Shown here: piece by piece, positions 16,401 through 24,766 of the stretch
How positions within the stretch are numbered: the stretch's first letter is position 1
Layout: each line of letters starts with the position of its first letter
NCBI GenBank assembly: GCA_900546075.1
Contig: URBH01000020.1
Span: forward strand, 1-35,318
DNA: 35,318 bases
Reading direction: 5' to 3'
Source: an uncultured Eubacteriales bacterium
Lineage (GTDB): Bacteria > Bacillota > Clostridia > Oscillospirales > Oscillospiraceae
The notes under the pieces: model-generated
The model's database searches: none
Told to the model about the DNA's origin: nothing
The model's input: the letters and a program-made list of their open reading frames with translations, nothing else
Program-made: the position numbers and the translations under genes

Positions 16401-16946
16401 TTACCGATGCAGCGCCTTGCGAAGCGCCGGGACGATGAGCAGCGCTATGCCACCGCCGATGAGGGCGGTGACGAGCTGCGGCCAGCTGAAGGTGGCGGGG
16501 AGGGCTTTCAGCATCGGCTCTTTCAGCGTGCCGGCCGCCAGCAGAGACGGCGCCATCACGCCGCAGACGATCTTCACCACGATCAGGTACAGCGCGGCAA
16601 ACTTCGCCAGAGCGGCAATGAGCCACGCGGCAATCTGCTGAAACGTCTTCTTGCTGTCCGTACCGGCAATCAGCCGCAGCAGAACCACGAACACGGTATT
16701 GCCCACCATGATGGCGGGGAGGACGAGAATCTGCGGGGCGATGCCCAGCAGATAGGCAAGCACCGGGGAGAGCACAGCCACGACGATGCCGCTGCCCAAT
16801 CCGGCGGTCAGAACGGTAACGGCCAGCACGGCGTTGACGCAGGAGCCGGTGACGAACTGGCCAAAGCCCTTGGTCAGCGCCTGCAACGCGACGAGAAGCG
16901 CCAGCATAACGGCGGTTTCGGTGATCCAACGTACTTTTTTGTTCAT
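16401..16946 (-). CDS. ECF transporter S component (substrate-binding membrane protein)
   Basis: This 181-residue, very hydrophobic protein with about five or six helices starts MNKKVRWITETAVMLALLVALQ, the usual N-terminal pattern of ECF S components (basic start, helix, then an A-x-x-x-A helix for T-component contact). The segment VTGSCVNAVLAVTVLTAGLGSG resembles the vitamin-type S-component family. ECF S components bind a vitamin or metal and use a shared ATPase/T module, which is not encoded here. A GAGGTATC ribosome site precedes the ATG. It sits 21 bp after the TM1266-family gene, so the two are almost surely one operon. The ligand cannot be named. Confidence 0.75.
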   Translation of the reverse strand: MNKKVRWITETAVMLALLVALQALTKGFGQFVTGSCVNAVLAVTVLTAGLGSGIVVAVLSPVLAYLLGIAPQILVLPAIMVGNTVFVVLLRLIAGTDSKKTFQQIAAWLIAALAKFAALYLIVVKIVCGVMAPSLLAAGTLKEPMLKALPATFSWPQLVTALIGGGIALLIVPALRKALHR

Positions 16947-16967
16947 GGTAGATACCTCTTTCCCTTG

Positions 16968-17225
16968 TTATTCTTTGGAGATCACGCCGGAGTAAGCGGT
17001 TTTGACGCTGACGCCGACCAGACTCCCAATTTTGCCGGACAGGGCGGCAATGGTATTCTGGGGCGCGTCCATAGCAATGGCGATAACACTGACGCCCCGT
17101 TTGCGGTAGGGGATGCCCATTCGGCCGATGATAAATTCCCCATACTCGTGGAGCAGCGCATTGAGCCTTTCCACCATTTCCCCGTTTTCCACGATAATGC
17201 TCATCACCGCGAGTCTGGTTTCCAC
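16968..17225 (-). CDS. TM1266 family putative iron-only hydrogenase system regulator
   Basis: This 85-residue protein has an ACT-like, NikR C-terminal-like fold pattern: ETRLAVMSIIVENGE, LLHEYGEFIIGRMGIPY, GVSVIAIAMDAP, LSGKIGSLVGVSVKTAYS. This matches the TM1266 family found beside [FeFe]-hydrogenase maturation genes; the family name is a genomic-context assignment without firm biochemistry. I place the start at GTG 17225 because GGGGGTG lies 6 nt upstream and V-E-T-R-L matches the family start. An in-frame ATG seven codons later would cut off the first strand, and the open frame to 17318 runs into the leader. No hydrogenase or HydEFG gene lies in this window. It is followed by an ECF S component. 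Confidence 0.82.
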   Translation of the reverse strand: METRLAVMSIIVENGEMVERLNALLHEYGEFIIGRMGIPYRKRGVSVIAIAMDAPQNTIAALSGKIGSLVGVSVKTAYSGVISKE

Positions 17226-17241
17226 ATAAAACACCCCCAAC

Positions 17242-17390
17242 AAAAATTGCCGCACCCTGACGGTACGGCAACAGCAGTAGGCCCCGGAGATTTCCGCGGT
17301 CAAACACCATATTCGCACCTTTCAGGCAGCCCGAAAGCTTACTGTCAGGATCGTTGTATATAGGATAGCACACGGGAAAGCATTTGTCCA
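17242..17390 (-). promoter_or_regulatory. Promoter and leader with terminator-like hairpin upstream of the TM1266 gene
   Basis: On the minus strand TGGACA (17385-17390), 17 bp, TATCCT (17362-17367) give a leader of about 130 nt. It holds a small stem CTTTC/GAAAG (17319-17337). A second stem, TTGCCGTACC/GGTGCGGCAA (17247-17271, 5-nt loop, one G-U pair), is followed at once by TTTTTG, the form of an intrinsic terminator. The gene's ribosome site comes right after it. This layout suggests attenuation or a small riboswitch; I recognise no known class. Confidence 0.5.
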
Positions 17391-17445
17391 GCCACGAAAG
17401 CGGAAAACCGCAAAAAATGGACGTTGGAAAAATGAAAAAAAGCTA

Positions 17446-17473
17446 TTGACAAATTCCGCAGGTATGCTATAAT
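17446..17473 (+). promoter_or_regulatory. tRNA-Ala promoter
   Basis: TTGACA (17446-17451), 16 bp, TATAAT (17468-17473), with TG one base before the -10 (extended -10). The mature tRNA starts 31 nt further on. Confidence 0.75.
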
Positions 17474-17504
17474 ACAGAAGCTGTCCGAACAGCGAACCAA
17501 ATAT

Positions 17505-17580
<76 letters not shown>

Positions 17581-17618
17581 AAAAAGCACCGATTCTACCT
17601 TGAATCGGTGCTTTTTTC
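17581..17618 (+). terminator. Terminator of tRNA-Ala
   Basis: AAAAAAGCACCGATTC (17581-17596) and GAATCGGTGCTTTTTT (17603-17618) form a 16-bp stem with a 6-nt loop and a T tract, starting at the base after CCA. Confidence 0.9.
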
Positions 17619-17710
17619 TAACTTTTTTCGTTTTTCTGTTTTGCTGGGTCAACGAAAAAGTCAACAGAATCAGCCGTTTTTGCCCTTTGTGCCGTCGAAA
17701 GGCGGTCAAA

Positions 17711-18223
17711 ATGGCTTACATTCAGGAAAAGTTAAAAGGGAAGAAGATTGTTTCCTTCAAATTCAAGGCTTGCGTGGGTCGGGACGACAATGGCAAGCAG
17801 ATTTTCAAGTGTACGACTTGGTATCCCCCTGCGGAACTCACACCCGCAAAGGCTTGGAAGGAAGCCCAAAAGGTGGCGGCTATCTGGGAGGATGAAGTAC
17901 GGCAAGCCTACCTCAAAGAACAGGAAGAAAAAGCCGTGGCGGGTGCCTCCCCCGCTTACACATTTGATACCTTTGTCAATGAAGTGTGGATTCCCCTTTG
18001 TGTGCGGGACGGCTCCCATCGCCCCGCTACTGTGGCGATGTACACCAACATTCTGAAAGTCATCCTCCCGCAGTTCCAAGGGGTTCCCCTCACAGAAATC
18101 ACAGGTGTTCGTATCTCTCAATTCATCGTCTGCGCGAAAACGCTTTCCTATATTTTCGTTGACCATTTTTTGTGCGGTCTATATAATGAAAACGGCAAAG
18201 GGAGAAATCCGTTTGTAAGATAA
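17711..18223 (+). pseudogene. Truncated tyrosine-recombinase integrase (N-terminal part only)
   Basis: This 170-codon frame matches the front of a phage/Tn916-like integrase. It has an arm-type DNA-binding domain (MAYIQEKLKGKKIVSFKFKA, then the GRDDNGKQIFKCTTWYPP strand pattern) and the first half of the SAM-like core-binding domain (FDTFVNEVWIPL, HRPATVAMYTNIL, PLTEITG). It loses similarity near GVRISQFI (about 18110-18125) and has no catalytic domain with the R-H-R-Y residues. Intact family members are about 380-400 residues. The start at 17711 follows AAGGCGG. It lies 130 bp past the 3' end of tRNA-Ala, where such elements insert. The right end has been replaced by the malE regulatory region. 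Composition is less GC-rich than the neighbours. It is a relic and is inactive as a recombinase. Confidence 0.85.
18134..18187 (+). promoter_or_regulatory. malE promoter with putative LacI-type operator
   Basis: TTGACC (18159-18164), 17 bp, TATAAT (18182-18187). GCGAAAACG (18134-18142), continuing as GCGAAAACGCTTTCC with partial two-fold symmetry about CG, lies 16 bp before the -35. The same 9-mer is in the malQ promoter. Binding by the LacI-family protein encoded at the operon end is inferred. Confidence 0.65.
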
Positions 18224-18243
18224 TTATGAAGGAGCAGAGAACT

Positions 18244-19494
18244 ATGAAAAAAATCATTGCACTGCTGATGGCAGTATTGATGACCGCCGGTATGCTGGCA
18301 GCCTGTTCCGGCACTCCGGCTGAAACCACTTCCCCTGCCGCGGAGAATACCAAGGCACAGGCCGAAACCGCCGCGGTCAGCGCCGAGAAGGAAAAGGTTG
18401 CGCTGAAGGTCTGGGCAGACCAGGGCGAGCTGGAGCTGACGGAAAAGCTGTGCAGCGAATTTGCCGCCGAGCATCCCGAGAAGGAATACACCTTCGAGTA
18501 CGGCGCCGTGGGCGCTGTGGACGGCAAGGCCCGTTATCTGGAGGACCCCGCCGCTGCCGCCGATGTGTTCCTGTTTGCGGACGACCAGCTGGTGGATCTG
18601 GTCAAGGCCGACGCCCTGTACGAGGTGACCCGGAATACCGACGCCATCATTGCCGCCAACACCCCCGGCTCCATCAACGCGGCGACCTATGACGGGACTC
18701 TGTACGGCTACCCCATGACCTCCGACAACGGCTACTTCCTGTACTACGACAAGTCCGTGTTCACCGAGGATGACCTGAAGACTTTGGATGGCATTCTGGC
18801 TGCTGCCAACGCCGCCGGCAAGAAGGTACATATGGACGTCTCCAACGGCTGGTATCTGGCCTCCTTCTTCCTGGGCAACGGCTGCACGCTGACCATCGAG
18901 GACGGCAAGCAGGTCATCGACTTCAACAACGCCAACGGCCTTGCCGCCGCGGAAGCGATTCGGGCGTTCTGCAACGACCCCGCGTTTGTGACCGGTGATG
19001 ACTCCGTTCTGGCGGGCGGCATCGGCGATGCCATCGCCTGCGGCGTTTCCGGCACCTGGGTTGCCTCCGCGATTCAGGAAAAGCTGGGCGACAACTACGG
19101 CTGCTGCAAGCTGCCGACCTTCACCTGTGACGGCAAGCAGGTTCAGATGGGCTCTTTCCTGGGCTGCAAGATCTACGGCGTCAACTCCCAGACCGCCTAT
19201 CCCGTGGACGCCATGGAGCTGGCGGAGTATCTGACCGGCGAGAAAGCCCAGATCGAGCGCTACAACGTGCTGAACTACGGCCCGTCCAATATCAACGCGC
19301 TGGCCGACGACACCATCTCCTCCAACCTGGCGCTTCAGGCTCTGAACGCACAGAGTGCGTTCGCCGTTTCCCAGATGGTTCTGGGCGGCTTCTGGACGCC
19401 CGCCGAAGCCTTCGGCGCGGAGCTGGAAGCCCATTCCACCGGCGATCTGCAAACCATGCTGGATCGGCTTGTGGAGCAGGCGCTGGCAGGATAA
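18244..19494 (+). CDS. Maltose/maltodextrin ABC transporter substrate-binding lipoprotein
   Basis: This 416-residue extracellular binding protein has a lipoprotein signal peptide with the lipobox MLAAC (Cys21) and an Ala/Glu/Thr-rich linker. A family 1 solute-binding fold follows: LKVWADQGELELTEKL, FEYGAVGAVDGKARYL, ADVFLFADDQL, YGYPMTSDNGYFLYYDKSVF, WTPAEAFGAEL. This is the MalE/GanP-type pattern. The start at 18244 follows AAGGAG by 9 nt; the ATG at 18226 lies before that site and is not used. It is the first gene of the maltose operon and is separated from the permeases by an attenuator-like hairpin, as expected for a protein needed in excess. Maltodextrin as ligand is inferred from the GH13 enzyme and permease type. 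Confidence 0.9.
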   Translation: MKKIIALLMAVLMTAGMLAACSGTPAETTSPAAENTKAQAETAAVSAEKEKVALKVWADQGELELTEKLCSEFAAEHPEKEYTFEYGAVGAVDGKARYLEDPAAAADVFLFADDQLVDLVKADALYEVTRNTDAIIAANTPGSINAATYDGTLYGYPMTSDNGYFLYYDKSVFTEDDLKTLDGILAAANAAGKKVHMDVSNGWYLASFFLGNGCTLTIEDGKQVIDFNNANGLAAAEAIRAFCNDPAFVTGDDSVLAGGIGDAIACGVSGTWVASAIQEKLGDNYGCCKLPTFTCDGKQVQMGSFLGCKIYGVNSQTAYPVDAMELAEYLTGEKAQIERYNVLNYGPSNINALADDTISSNLALQALNAQSAFAVSQMVLGGFWTPAEAFGAELEAHSTGDLQTMLDRLVEQALAG

Positions 19495-19508
19495 GCGCAT
19501 GTTCATTC

Positions 19509-19540
19509 CGAAAAAGGGGCTGTAAAAAGCCCCTTTTTCG
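19509..19540 (+). terminator. Attenuator hairpin between binding-protein and permease genes
   Basis: CGAAAAAGGGGCT (19509-19521) and AGCCCCTTTTTCG (19528-19540) form a 13-bp stem with a 6-nt loop, 14 nt past the stop. With the T-rich 3' arm it resembles a partial terminator that would raise binding protein over permease mRNA. Confidence 0.7.
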
Positions 19541-19567
19541 CCATCCCATGCTCACGGAGGGATATCC

Positions 19568-20926
19568 ATGCAAGAAAACACAAAACGGAATATACTTCTT
19601 TGCGCCGCCGCGAAGGGCAGCTTCTGGACTCGGCTGTCGTTTTTTATCATGGGAACCGGCTGCATCCGCTATAAGCAGTACGTTCGCGGGCTGATCTATC
19701 TTTTGACCCAGATCGGGTTTCTCTGCTTTCTTAAGAATTTTGCCCTGCAATATCTGAGTAAATTCTCCACGCTGGGGACGGAGACCCAGCGGAAGGTTTG
19801 GAACGAGGATTTGCAGATCTACCAGAGATTTCCCGGCGACAACTCCATGCTGATTCTTCTGTACAGTGTGCTGTCGCTGGCGGTGATTGCGGTATTCCTG
19901 TACATCTGGTACGCGAACATCCGGGATTCCTGGCACGCCCAGGAGAACCTGCGGGAGGGGCGGAAAATCGCGGGCTTCCGGGACGACCTGCACAGTCTGA
20001 CCCATGAGCGCTTCCATATCACGCTGCTGTCCATGCCCATGCTGACGCTGGTGCTGTTTACGCTGCTGCCCATCATTTTCATGATCCTCATTGCGTTTAC
20101 CAATTTCGACGCGGATCACCAGCCCCCCGGAAATCTGTTTACCTGGGTCGGCATGACCAACGTGACGGATATTTTTCTGGGCAACGAGATCAAGACCAAT
20201 ACGTTCTTCGGCCTGCTTGGCTGGACGATTGTCTGGGCGATTCTCGCCACGTTTACGAATTACATTCTCGGTATGCTGCTGGCCGTCGCCATCAACAGCA
20301 AGCTGGTGAAGCTCAGGCAGGTATGGCGCACCTGCTTCGTCATTGCCATCGCCATTCCCCAGTTTGTGAGCCTGCTTCTCATTTCCCGGGCGCTGGAGCC
20401 TGCGGGAGCGGTGAATGTGCTGCTGCAGGAGCTGGGACTGATCAGCGCGCCGCTGCCCTTCCTGCTGGATCCGACGCTGGCGCGGATTGTAGTCGTTGTG
20501 GTGAATATGTGGATCGGCATTCCCTACACCATGATGACCTTCTCCGGGGTGCTGATGAACATTCCCGCCGAGCTGTACGAAAGCGCGGAAATGGACGGCG
20601 CGGGGCCGGTCAGAAGATTTGTTTCCATCACGCTGCCCTATATGCTCTTCGTGACGGCCCCCGCGACGATCACCACCTTTGTGACGAATTTCAACAACTT
20701 CAACGTCATCTACCTGCTCACCGCCGGCGGCCCCTTCTCCCTGGACTACTATCAGGCGGGAAAGACCGATCTGCTGGTCACATGGCTGTATAAGCTGACC
20801 GTGAACCGGAATGACTACTCTCTGGCATCCACCATCGGCATTTTCATTTTTATGCTGGTGGGCAGCTGCTCCCTGCTGGTGTATAACCGGACAGGCGCCG
20901 TGAAGAAGGAGGATCAGTTTCAATGA
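19568..20926 (+). CDS. Maltose/maltodextrin ABC transporter permease (MalF-like)
   Basis: This 452-residue permease forms half of the sugar channel. It has extra N-terminal helices before the core, like MalF proteins, and a conserved core of six helices. The EAA loop that docks the ATPase is ELYESAEMDGAGPVRRFVSI, followed by TLPYM. FNNFNVIYLLTAGGP near the C-terminus is a MalF family signature. The ATG at 19568 follows CGGAGGG by 7 nt. It overlaps the next gene by ATGA. Because no MalK-type ATPase is encoded in this operon, it presumably uses a shared ATPase (MsmX/MsmK type) from elsewhere; that is inference. Confidence 0.9.
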   Translation: MQENTKRNILLCAAAKGSFWTRLSFFIMGTGCIRYKQYVRGLIYLLTQIGFLCFLKNFALQYLSKFSTLGTETQRKVWNEDLQIYQRFPGDNSMLILLYSVLSLAVIAVFLYIWYANIRDSWHAQENLREGRKIAGFRDDLHSLTHERFHITLLSMPMLTLVLFTLLPIIFMILIAFTNFDADHQPPGNLFTWVGMTNVTDIFLGNEIKTNTFFGLLGWTIVWAILATFTNYILGMLLAVAINSKLVKLRQVWRTCFVIAIAIPQFVSLLLISRALEPAGAVNVLLQELGLISAPLPFLLDPTLARIVVVVVNMWIGIPYTMMTFSGVLMNIPAELYESAEMDGAGPVRRFVSITLPYMLFVTAPATITTFVTNFNNFNVIYLLTAGGPFSLDYYQAGKTDLLVTWLYKLTVNRNDYSLASTIGIFIFMLVGSCSLLVYNRTGAVKKEDQFQ

Positions 20927-21774
20927 ACAATATGCGCAGACGCAAGCTCGTTTCCTCGGTGGCGCTGAATGTGGTGATCGCGGTTCTGGCAATGCTCTGG
21001 CTGGTGCCGGTTTTCTGGCTGGTCGTGTCCTCCTTCCGGGCGGAGCAGGGGGCGTATACCTCCTATCTCTGGCCGAAAAGCTTCACCCTCGGCAATTACG
21101 TCCGGCTGTTTACGGACAGAAGGCTGTTTGATTTTCCCCGCTGGTTCGGCAATACGATGCTGGTTGCCGGGTGCAGCTGCGCCATCACCACGATTCTGGT
21201 GCTGATGGTCGCCTATGTGTACTCCCGGCTTCGCTTCCCCAGCCGCAAATTCCTGATGAATGCGTCGCTGGTGCTGGGAATGTTCCCCGGCTTTATGAGC
21301 ATCATCGCCATTTACCATTTTATGAAAGCGGTGAGTCTGGATCAGACGCTGCTGGCGCTGATTCTGGTGTATTCCGGCGGCGCGGCGCTGAACTACTACA
21401 TCGCCAAGGGGTATTTTGACACCATCCCCAAATCTCTGGACGAGGCTGCCATCCTGGACGGTGCTACCAACAGCACGATCTTCTGGAAGATCATCCTGCC
21501 CAACGCCAAGCCGGTGATCGCGACCACGGCCATCAATGCCTTCATTAACCCCATCGTGGACTATATCTTCGTGTCGGTCATCATGAAGGACAATTACAAC
21601 AACTTTACGGTCGCAAAGGGCCTGTACACCATGGTGGATAAGACGAATATCTACGAATACTACACCGTCTTCTGCGCCGGTGCGGTGATCGTGGCGATCC
21701 CTGTGGTGCTGCTCTTTATTCGAATGCAGAAATACTACGTTGCCGGCGTCGTCGGCGGCTCGGTGAAAGGATAA
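20923..21774 (+). CDS. Maltose/maltodextrin ABC transporter permease (MalG-like)
   Basis: This 283-residue permease has six helices and the second half of the sugar channel pair. It starts with a basic region and helix (VVIAVLAMLWLVPVFWLVVSS), as usual for MalG. The EAA loop is SLDEAAILDGATNSTIFWKI, then ILPNAKP. The C-terminus (YYVAGVVGGSVKG) is the typical MalG ending that reaches into the ATPase dimer. Start and stop are coupled to the neighbours (ATGA overlap upstream, 3-bp gap downstream). The substrate is inferred from context. Confidence 0.92.
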   Translation: MNNMRRRKLVSSVALNVVIAVLAMLWLVPVFWLVVSSFRAEQGAYTSYLWPKSFTLGNYVRLFTDRRLFDFPRWFGNTMLVAGCSCAITTILVLMVAYVYSRLRFPSRKFLMNASLVLGMFPGFMSIIAIYHFMKAVSLDQTLLALILVYSGGAALNYYIAKGYFDTIPKSLDEAAILDGATNSTIFWKIILPNAKPVIATTAINAFINPIVDYIFVSVIMKDNYNNFTVAKGLYTMVDKTNIYEYYTVFCAGAVIVAIPVVLLFIRMQKYYVAGVVGGSVKG

Positions 21775-21777
21775 TGT

Positions 21778-23478
21778 ATGAATCCCGCAACAATTTACCA
21801 TAGACCATTGAGCGAATTCGCGTTTGCCACGGACGCTACCCACTATGTTTTCCGCCTGCGAACCGGAAAGGGCGAGGCGCAGAGCTGCCGCTTCTTTTAC
21901 GCCGACCGCGCCGCCATGACGCCGGAGCTGGATTTTGCCTGCCTGCCCATGAAAAAAATCCGGGAAGACCGGTATTTTGACTGGTACGAGGTTCGTCTGG
22001 AAACAAAGCTTGAACGTATCGCCTACTATTTTGAACTGTCGGACGGGGCGGAGACGCTCTGCTATTACGGCGACTGCTACGAAATGGCCGGGACGCCCAC
22101 CCGGGCCGATTTCTTCCAGCTTCCCTTCAACCATCGCGCTGACCGGCTTTCCGTCCCGGAATGGACGAAGGACACCGTTGTCTACAACATTTTCCCGGAC
22201 AGCTTCGCCGACGGGTTCCGGACGCTTTCCGGCGGCTCCGATGGGAAAACCGGTTTGGGCGGCACCATCCGGGGCATTGCGGAGAATCTGGATTATATCG
22301 CATCCATGGGGTTCAACTGCATTTATCTGAATCCGATTTTTGCGGCGGAATCTTACCACCGGTATGACACCCTCGATTACTACCAGGTAGACCCACATAT
22401 GGGGAGCAAAGAGGATGTCCGCGCGCTGGTGGAGAAAGCCCATTCCCTTGGTATCCGGGTTCTGCTGGACGGCGTATTCAACCATATCAGCAGCCGCCAT
22501 TTTCTGTTTCAGGATGTTCTGCGGAACGGTATGGCGTCAAACTACTATTCCTGCTTCTACCGGCTCCCGGAAAAACCAAAGCTTCCCGCTCCCGGCGAGC
22601 TTCCGGAATACACCTGCTTCTCCTATGTCGCCGATATGCCGAAAACAAACACCGCCGACCCGTATTTAAGGCAGTATTTCTGCGACGTCGGCGTCTACTG
22701 GATACGGGAGTTTGACATCGACGGCTGGCGGCTGGATGTGGCAAACGAGCTGGACGACGGCTTCCTCCGCGCGTTCCGTACCGCGGTAAAGGCGGCAAAG
22801 CCGGATGCCGTCATCGTCGGGGAGGTCTGGGAAAACGCCGCCCATTATCTGAACGGGGATATGATGGATTCCGCGATGAATTACGATTTCCGCCGGTATT
22901 GCCGCAGATTTTTCGCGGAGGAAACGGTGGATGCGGAAACCTTCGATACCAATGTTTCCACCCTTTTGCTGCGCTATCGGGAAAACGCCCTGTTTGCCCA
23001 GCTGAATCTGCTGGACAGCCATGACGTCAGCCGGTATCTGTCTCTGTGCGGGGAAAATGTCGACAAAATGGAGCTGTCGGTGCTGCTGCAAATGACCTTC
23101 CCCGGTATGCCCTGCGTGTTTTACGGGGACGAAAAGGGGCTTTGCGGCCTGAGCGAAAGCGAGTACCGCCAGGCGATGGCGTGGGGAAAATCTCACCCGC
23201 TGGAGGATATCTACCGCCGCCTGATCTCCCTGCGCAAGGCGCACCCCGCCCTGCGGTACGGCGATTTCGTGACAAATTTCGCGGCAGGGAAGACCTACAG
23301 CTACAGCCGGAATTGGGAGAACACAAGAATTACGGTCACCATGAATCTTGGCGACGCACCCATTCCCGCACCGCAGCGGGGCAGATTGCTCTTGAAAAAA
23401 GGCGGCAATCATGCCATAATCGGTGCATGGGAGTATGAAGTACGGGAGGAACGGATTCATGGCGGTGACGATTTATGA
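21778..23478 (+). CDS. GH13 alpha-glycosidase (neopullulanase/cyclomaltodextrinase type)
   Basis: This 566-residue enzyme hydrolyses maltodextrins, pullulan or cyclodextrins. It has an N-terminal beta domain of the CBM34 kind (about 1-125) and a (beta/alpha)8 barrel with the four GH13 regions: DGVFNH, GWRLDVANEL with nucleophile D320, GEVWEN with acid/base E349, and LLDSHD with H415 and D416. A short C-terminal beta domain follows. There is no signal peptide, so it should act in the cytoplasm on imported dextrins, ahead of MalQ. It starts 3 bp after the malG-like stop. Its last 20 bp overlap the regulator gene. Exact substrate cannot be set. Confidence 0.92.
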   Translation: MNPATIYHRPLSEFAFATDATHYVFRLRTGKGEAQSCRFFYADRAAMTPELDFACLPMKKIREDRYFDWYEVRLETKLERIAYYFELSDGAETLCYYGDCYEMAGTPTRADFFQLPFNHRADRLSVPEWTKDTVVYNIFPDSFADGFRTLSGGSDGKTGLGGTIRGIAENLDYIASMGFNCIYLNPIFAAESYHRYDTLDYYQVDPHMGSKEDVRALVEKAHSLGIRVLLDGVFNHISSRHFLFQDVLRNGMASNYYSCFYRLPEKPKLPAPGELPEYTCFSYVADMPKTNTADPYLRQYFCDVGVYWIREFDIDGWRLDVANELDDGFLRAFRTAVKAAKPDAVIVGEVWENAAHYLNGDMMDSAMNYDFRRYCRRFFAEETVDAETFDTNVSTLLLRYRENALFAQLNLLDSHDVSRYLSLCGENVDKMELSVLLQMTFPGMPCVFYGDEKGLCGLSESEYRQAMAWGKSHPLEDIYRRLISLRKAHPALRYGDFVTNFAAGKTYSYSRNWENTRITVTMNLGDAPIPAPQRGRLLLKKGGNHAIIGAWEYEVREERIHGGDDL

Positions 23479-24454
23479 CGTGGCAAAGGAGGCGGGGGTA
23501 TCCATAGCCACGGTTTCCAAGGCGCTGAACGACAGCTACACCATCCCCGACCAGACCAAGGCGGCGATACGGGAAATCGCGGACCGTCTCGGCTACCGCC
23601 CCAACGCACGAGCCAAGAATTTTGCCCGGCAGGCAAGCGGCACGGTGCTGTTCATCACGGATTTCTACCAGAACATTGCCTTTGAAAATCCCCATATGTT
23701 CGAGATCATTTCCGGCATTGCCACGTATCTGGACGGCAAGGACTATTCCCTGACGCTGAAGCCGCTGACGAAACAGGCGGCGCCCCTTTACATCCGGGAC
23801 ATCATCCAGCAGCGGCAGGCGGACGCGCTCATCATTCATGCTTTCGTTTTAAGCCCAGAGCTGGCCGCGATCCTTTCCCGGGTGGATTTCCCCTATCTGG
23901 TCATCGGAAAGCCGGGATTCCGGTGCAGCATCTGCTGGATCGACGTCAATCACGAGCAGGCGGGACAGATCGCCGCGAATTATCTGCTGGACAAGGGCTA
24001 CCGGAGAATGGCCTTTATCACGGGACAGGAAAACGACGCCCTGTCCCAGAGCCGCCTGCGAGGAATCAATCAGGTCATGTCTGAGGAAGAGCTGAGCGTT
24101 GAGGTCGTCTGCAATGAATCGCCCTACGCGCTGGACGACGAGGCGCTGTACGGTCTGCTGATGCGCCGCCCCCGTCCGGAGGTGCTGCTTTGCAGCAATA
24201 ACCATCTTGCTCTGCACTGCCTGCAATACATCCGCCGGATAGGTCTGAAGGTACCGCAGGATATCGCGCTGCTCACCTTTGACAACTACCCCTTTTCCAT
24301 GCTGACAGACCCGGCCATCACGGCCGTGGAGGTGGACATGCACGACATGGGCGTCAACGCCGCCCGTTTTGTGCTGCAGCGGATACGAAAGCCCAATTTA
24401 CAAACCCAATCCTACTGCACCTCCCCGTGCATCCTGGAACGGGAGTCTACATAA
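23459..24454 (+). CDS. LacI-family transcriptional regulator
   Basis: This 331-residue regulator has an N-terminal LacI helix-turn-helix (VTIYDVAKEAGVSIATVSKA, residues 3-22) and hinge region (NARAKNFARQASG). A periplasmic-binding-like sugar domain follows (VLFITDFY, ALIIHAFV, WIDVNHEQAGQIAANYLLDKGYRR cut by family custom, IALLTFDNYPFS). The frame opens at 23423, but the ATG at 23459 fits the family start and follows GGGAGGA by 8 nt. It is the last gene of the maltose operon and is followed by two hairpins. It probably represses the operon, and perhaps malQ, through the shared GCGAAAACG sites; that is inferred. Confidence 0.93.
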   Translation: MAVTIYDVAKEAGVSIATVSKALNDSYTIPDQTKAAIREIADRLGYRPNARAKNFARQASGTVLFITDFYQNIAFENPHMFEIISGIATYLDGKDYSLTLKPLTKQAAPLYIRDIIQQRQADALIIHAFVLSPELAAILSRVDFPYLVIGKPGFRCSICWIDVNHEQAGQIAANYLLDKGYRRMAFITGQENDALSQSRLRGINQVMSEEELSVEVVCNESPYALDDEALYGLLMRRPRPEVLLCSNNHLALHCLQYIRRIGLKVPQDIALLTFDNYPFSMLTDPAITAVEVDMHDMGVNAARFVLQRIRKPNLQTQSYCTSPCILEREST

Positions 24455-24459
24455 CGGTA

Positions 24460-24498
24460 AAAAGCCCCTGCTTTCATCAAATGAAAGCAGGGGCTTTT
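24460..24498 (+). terminator. Terminator of the maltose operon
   Basis: AAAAGCCCCTGCTTTCAT (24460-24477) and ATGAAAGCAGGGGCTTTT (24481-24498) form a perfect 18-bp stem with a CAA loop, 5 nt past the regulator stop. Confidence 0.92.
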
Positions 24499-24505
24499 CA
24501 AAGAC

Positions 24506-24536
24506 ACAACGAGGGAGGCGCTGCCTCCCTCGTTGT
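24506..24536 (+). terminator. Second hairpin after the maltose operon
   Basis: ACAACGAGGGAGGC (24506-24519) and GCCTCCCTCGTTGT (24523-24536) form a perfect 14-bp stem with a GCT loop right behind the first terminator. It is probably a back-up terminator, or an insertion of a small palindromic element. Confidence 0.6.
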
Positions 24537-24766
24537 TGGTTATATTCCCGGTTTTCAGATAGACCCTAAATTCCTACTGCATTTTCTCCCGTAGTGTGAT
24601 ATTTTTTATATGGAAGCAGTAAACGCATAAACGTTCATAGACGGATGAACGCTATGATAAAAATACATAGTCACTTCGGCAAATTGGCCAATCTGTAATG
24701 GTTGACAGTTTGCCATTTTATTGGAGTTCGCATAAGTGATTACTTTTTCCGGCGGAGGGTAACGAT
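24537..24766 (+). promoter_or_regulatory. Non-coding region with TetR-type inverted-repeat operator
   Basis: I see no gene here. CGTTCAT (24632-24638) and ATGAACG (24645-24651) form a 7-bp inverted repeat with a 6-bp spacer, overlapping TATGAT (a -10-like hexamer). The size fits a TetR-family operator. ATTGGCCAAT (24683-24692) is a 10-bp palindrome. TTGACA at 24702-24707 has no -10 at a proper distance. Confidence 0.45.

Noticed and set aside
17240..17310. Leader peptide starting at 17310 (minus) after AAAGGTG
   Set aside because: The frame has no nearby stop and runs on through the downstream gene in another frame, so it does not behave like a short regulatory peptide.
19292..20992. 566-codon minus-strand frame across the MalF-like gene
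   Set aside because: His/Gln/Arg-rich low-information text, antisense to a certain permease gene, no start signals.
24702..24736. TTGACA as promoter of the TetR remnant
   Set aside because: No -10 hexamer at 16-18 bp; the nearest AT-rich hexamer is 23 bp away.
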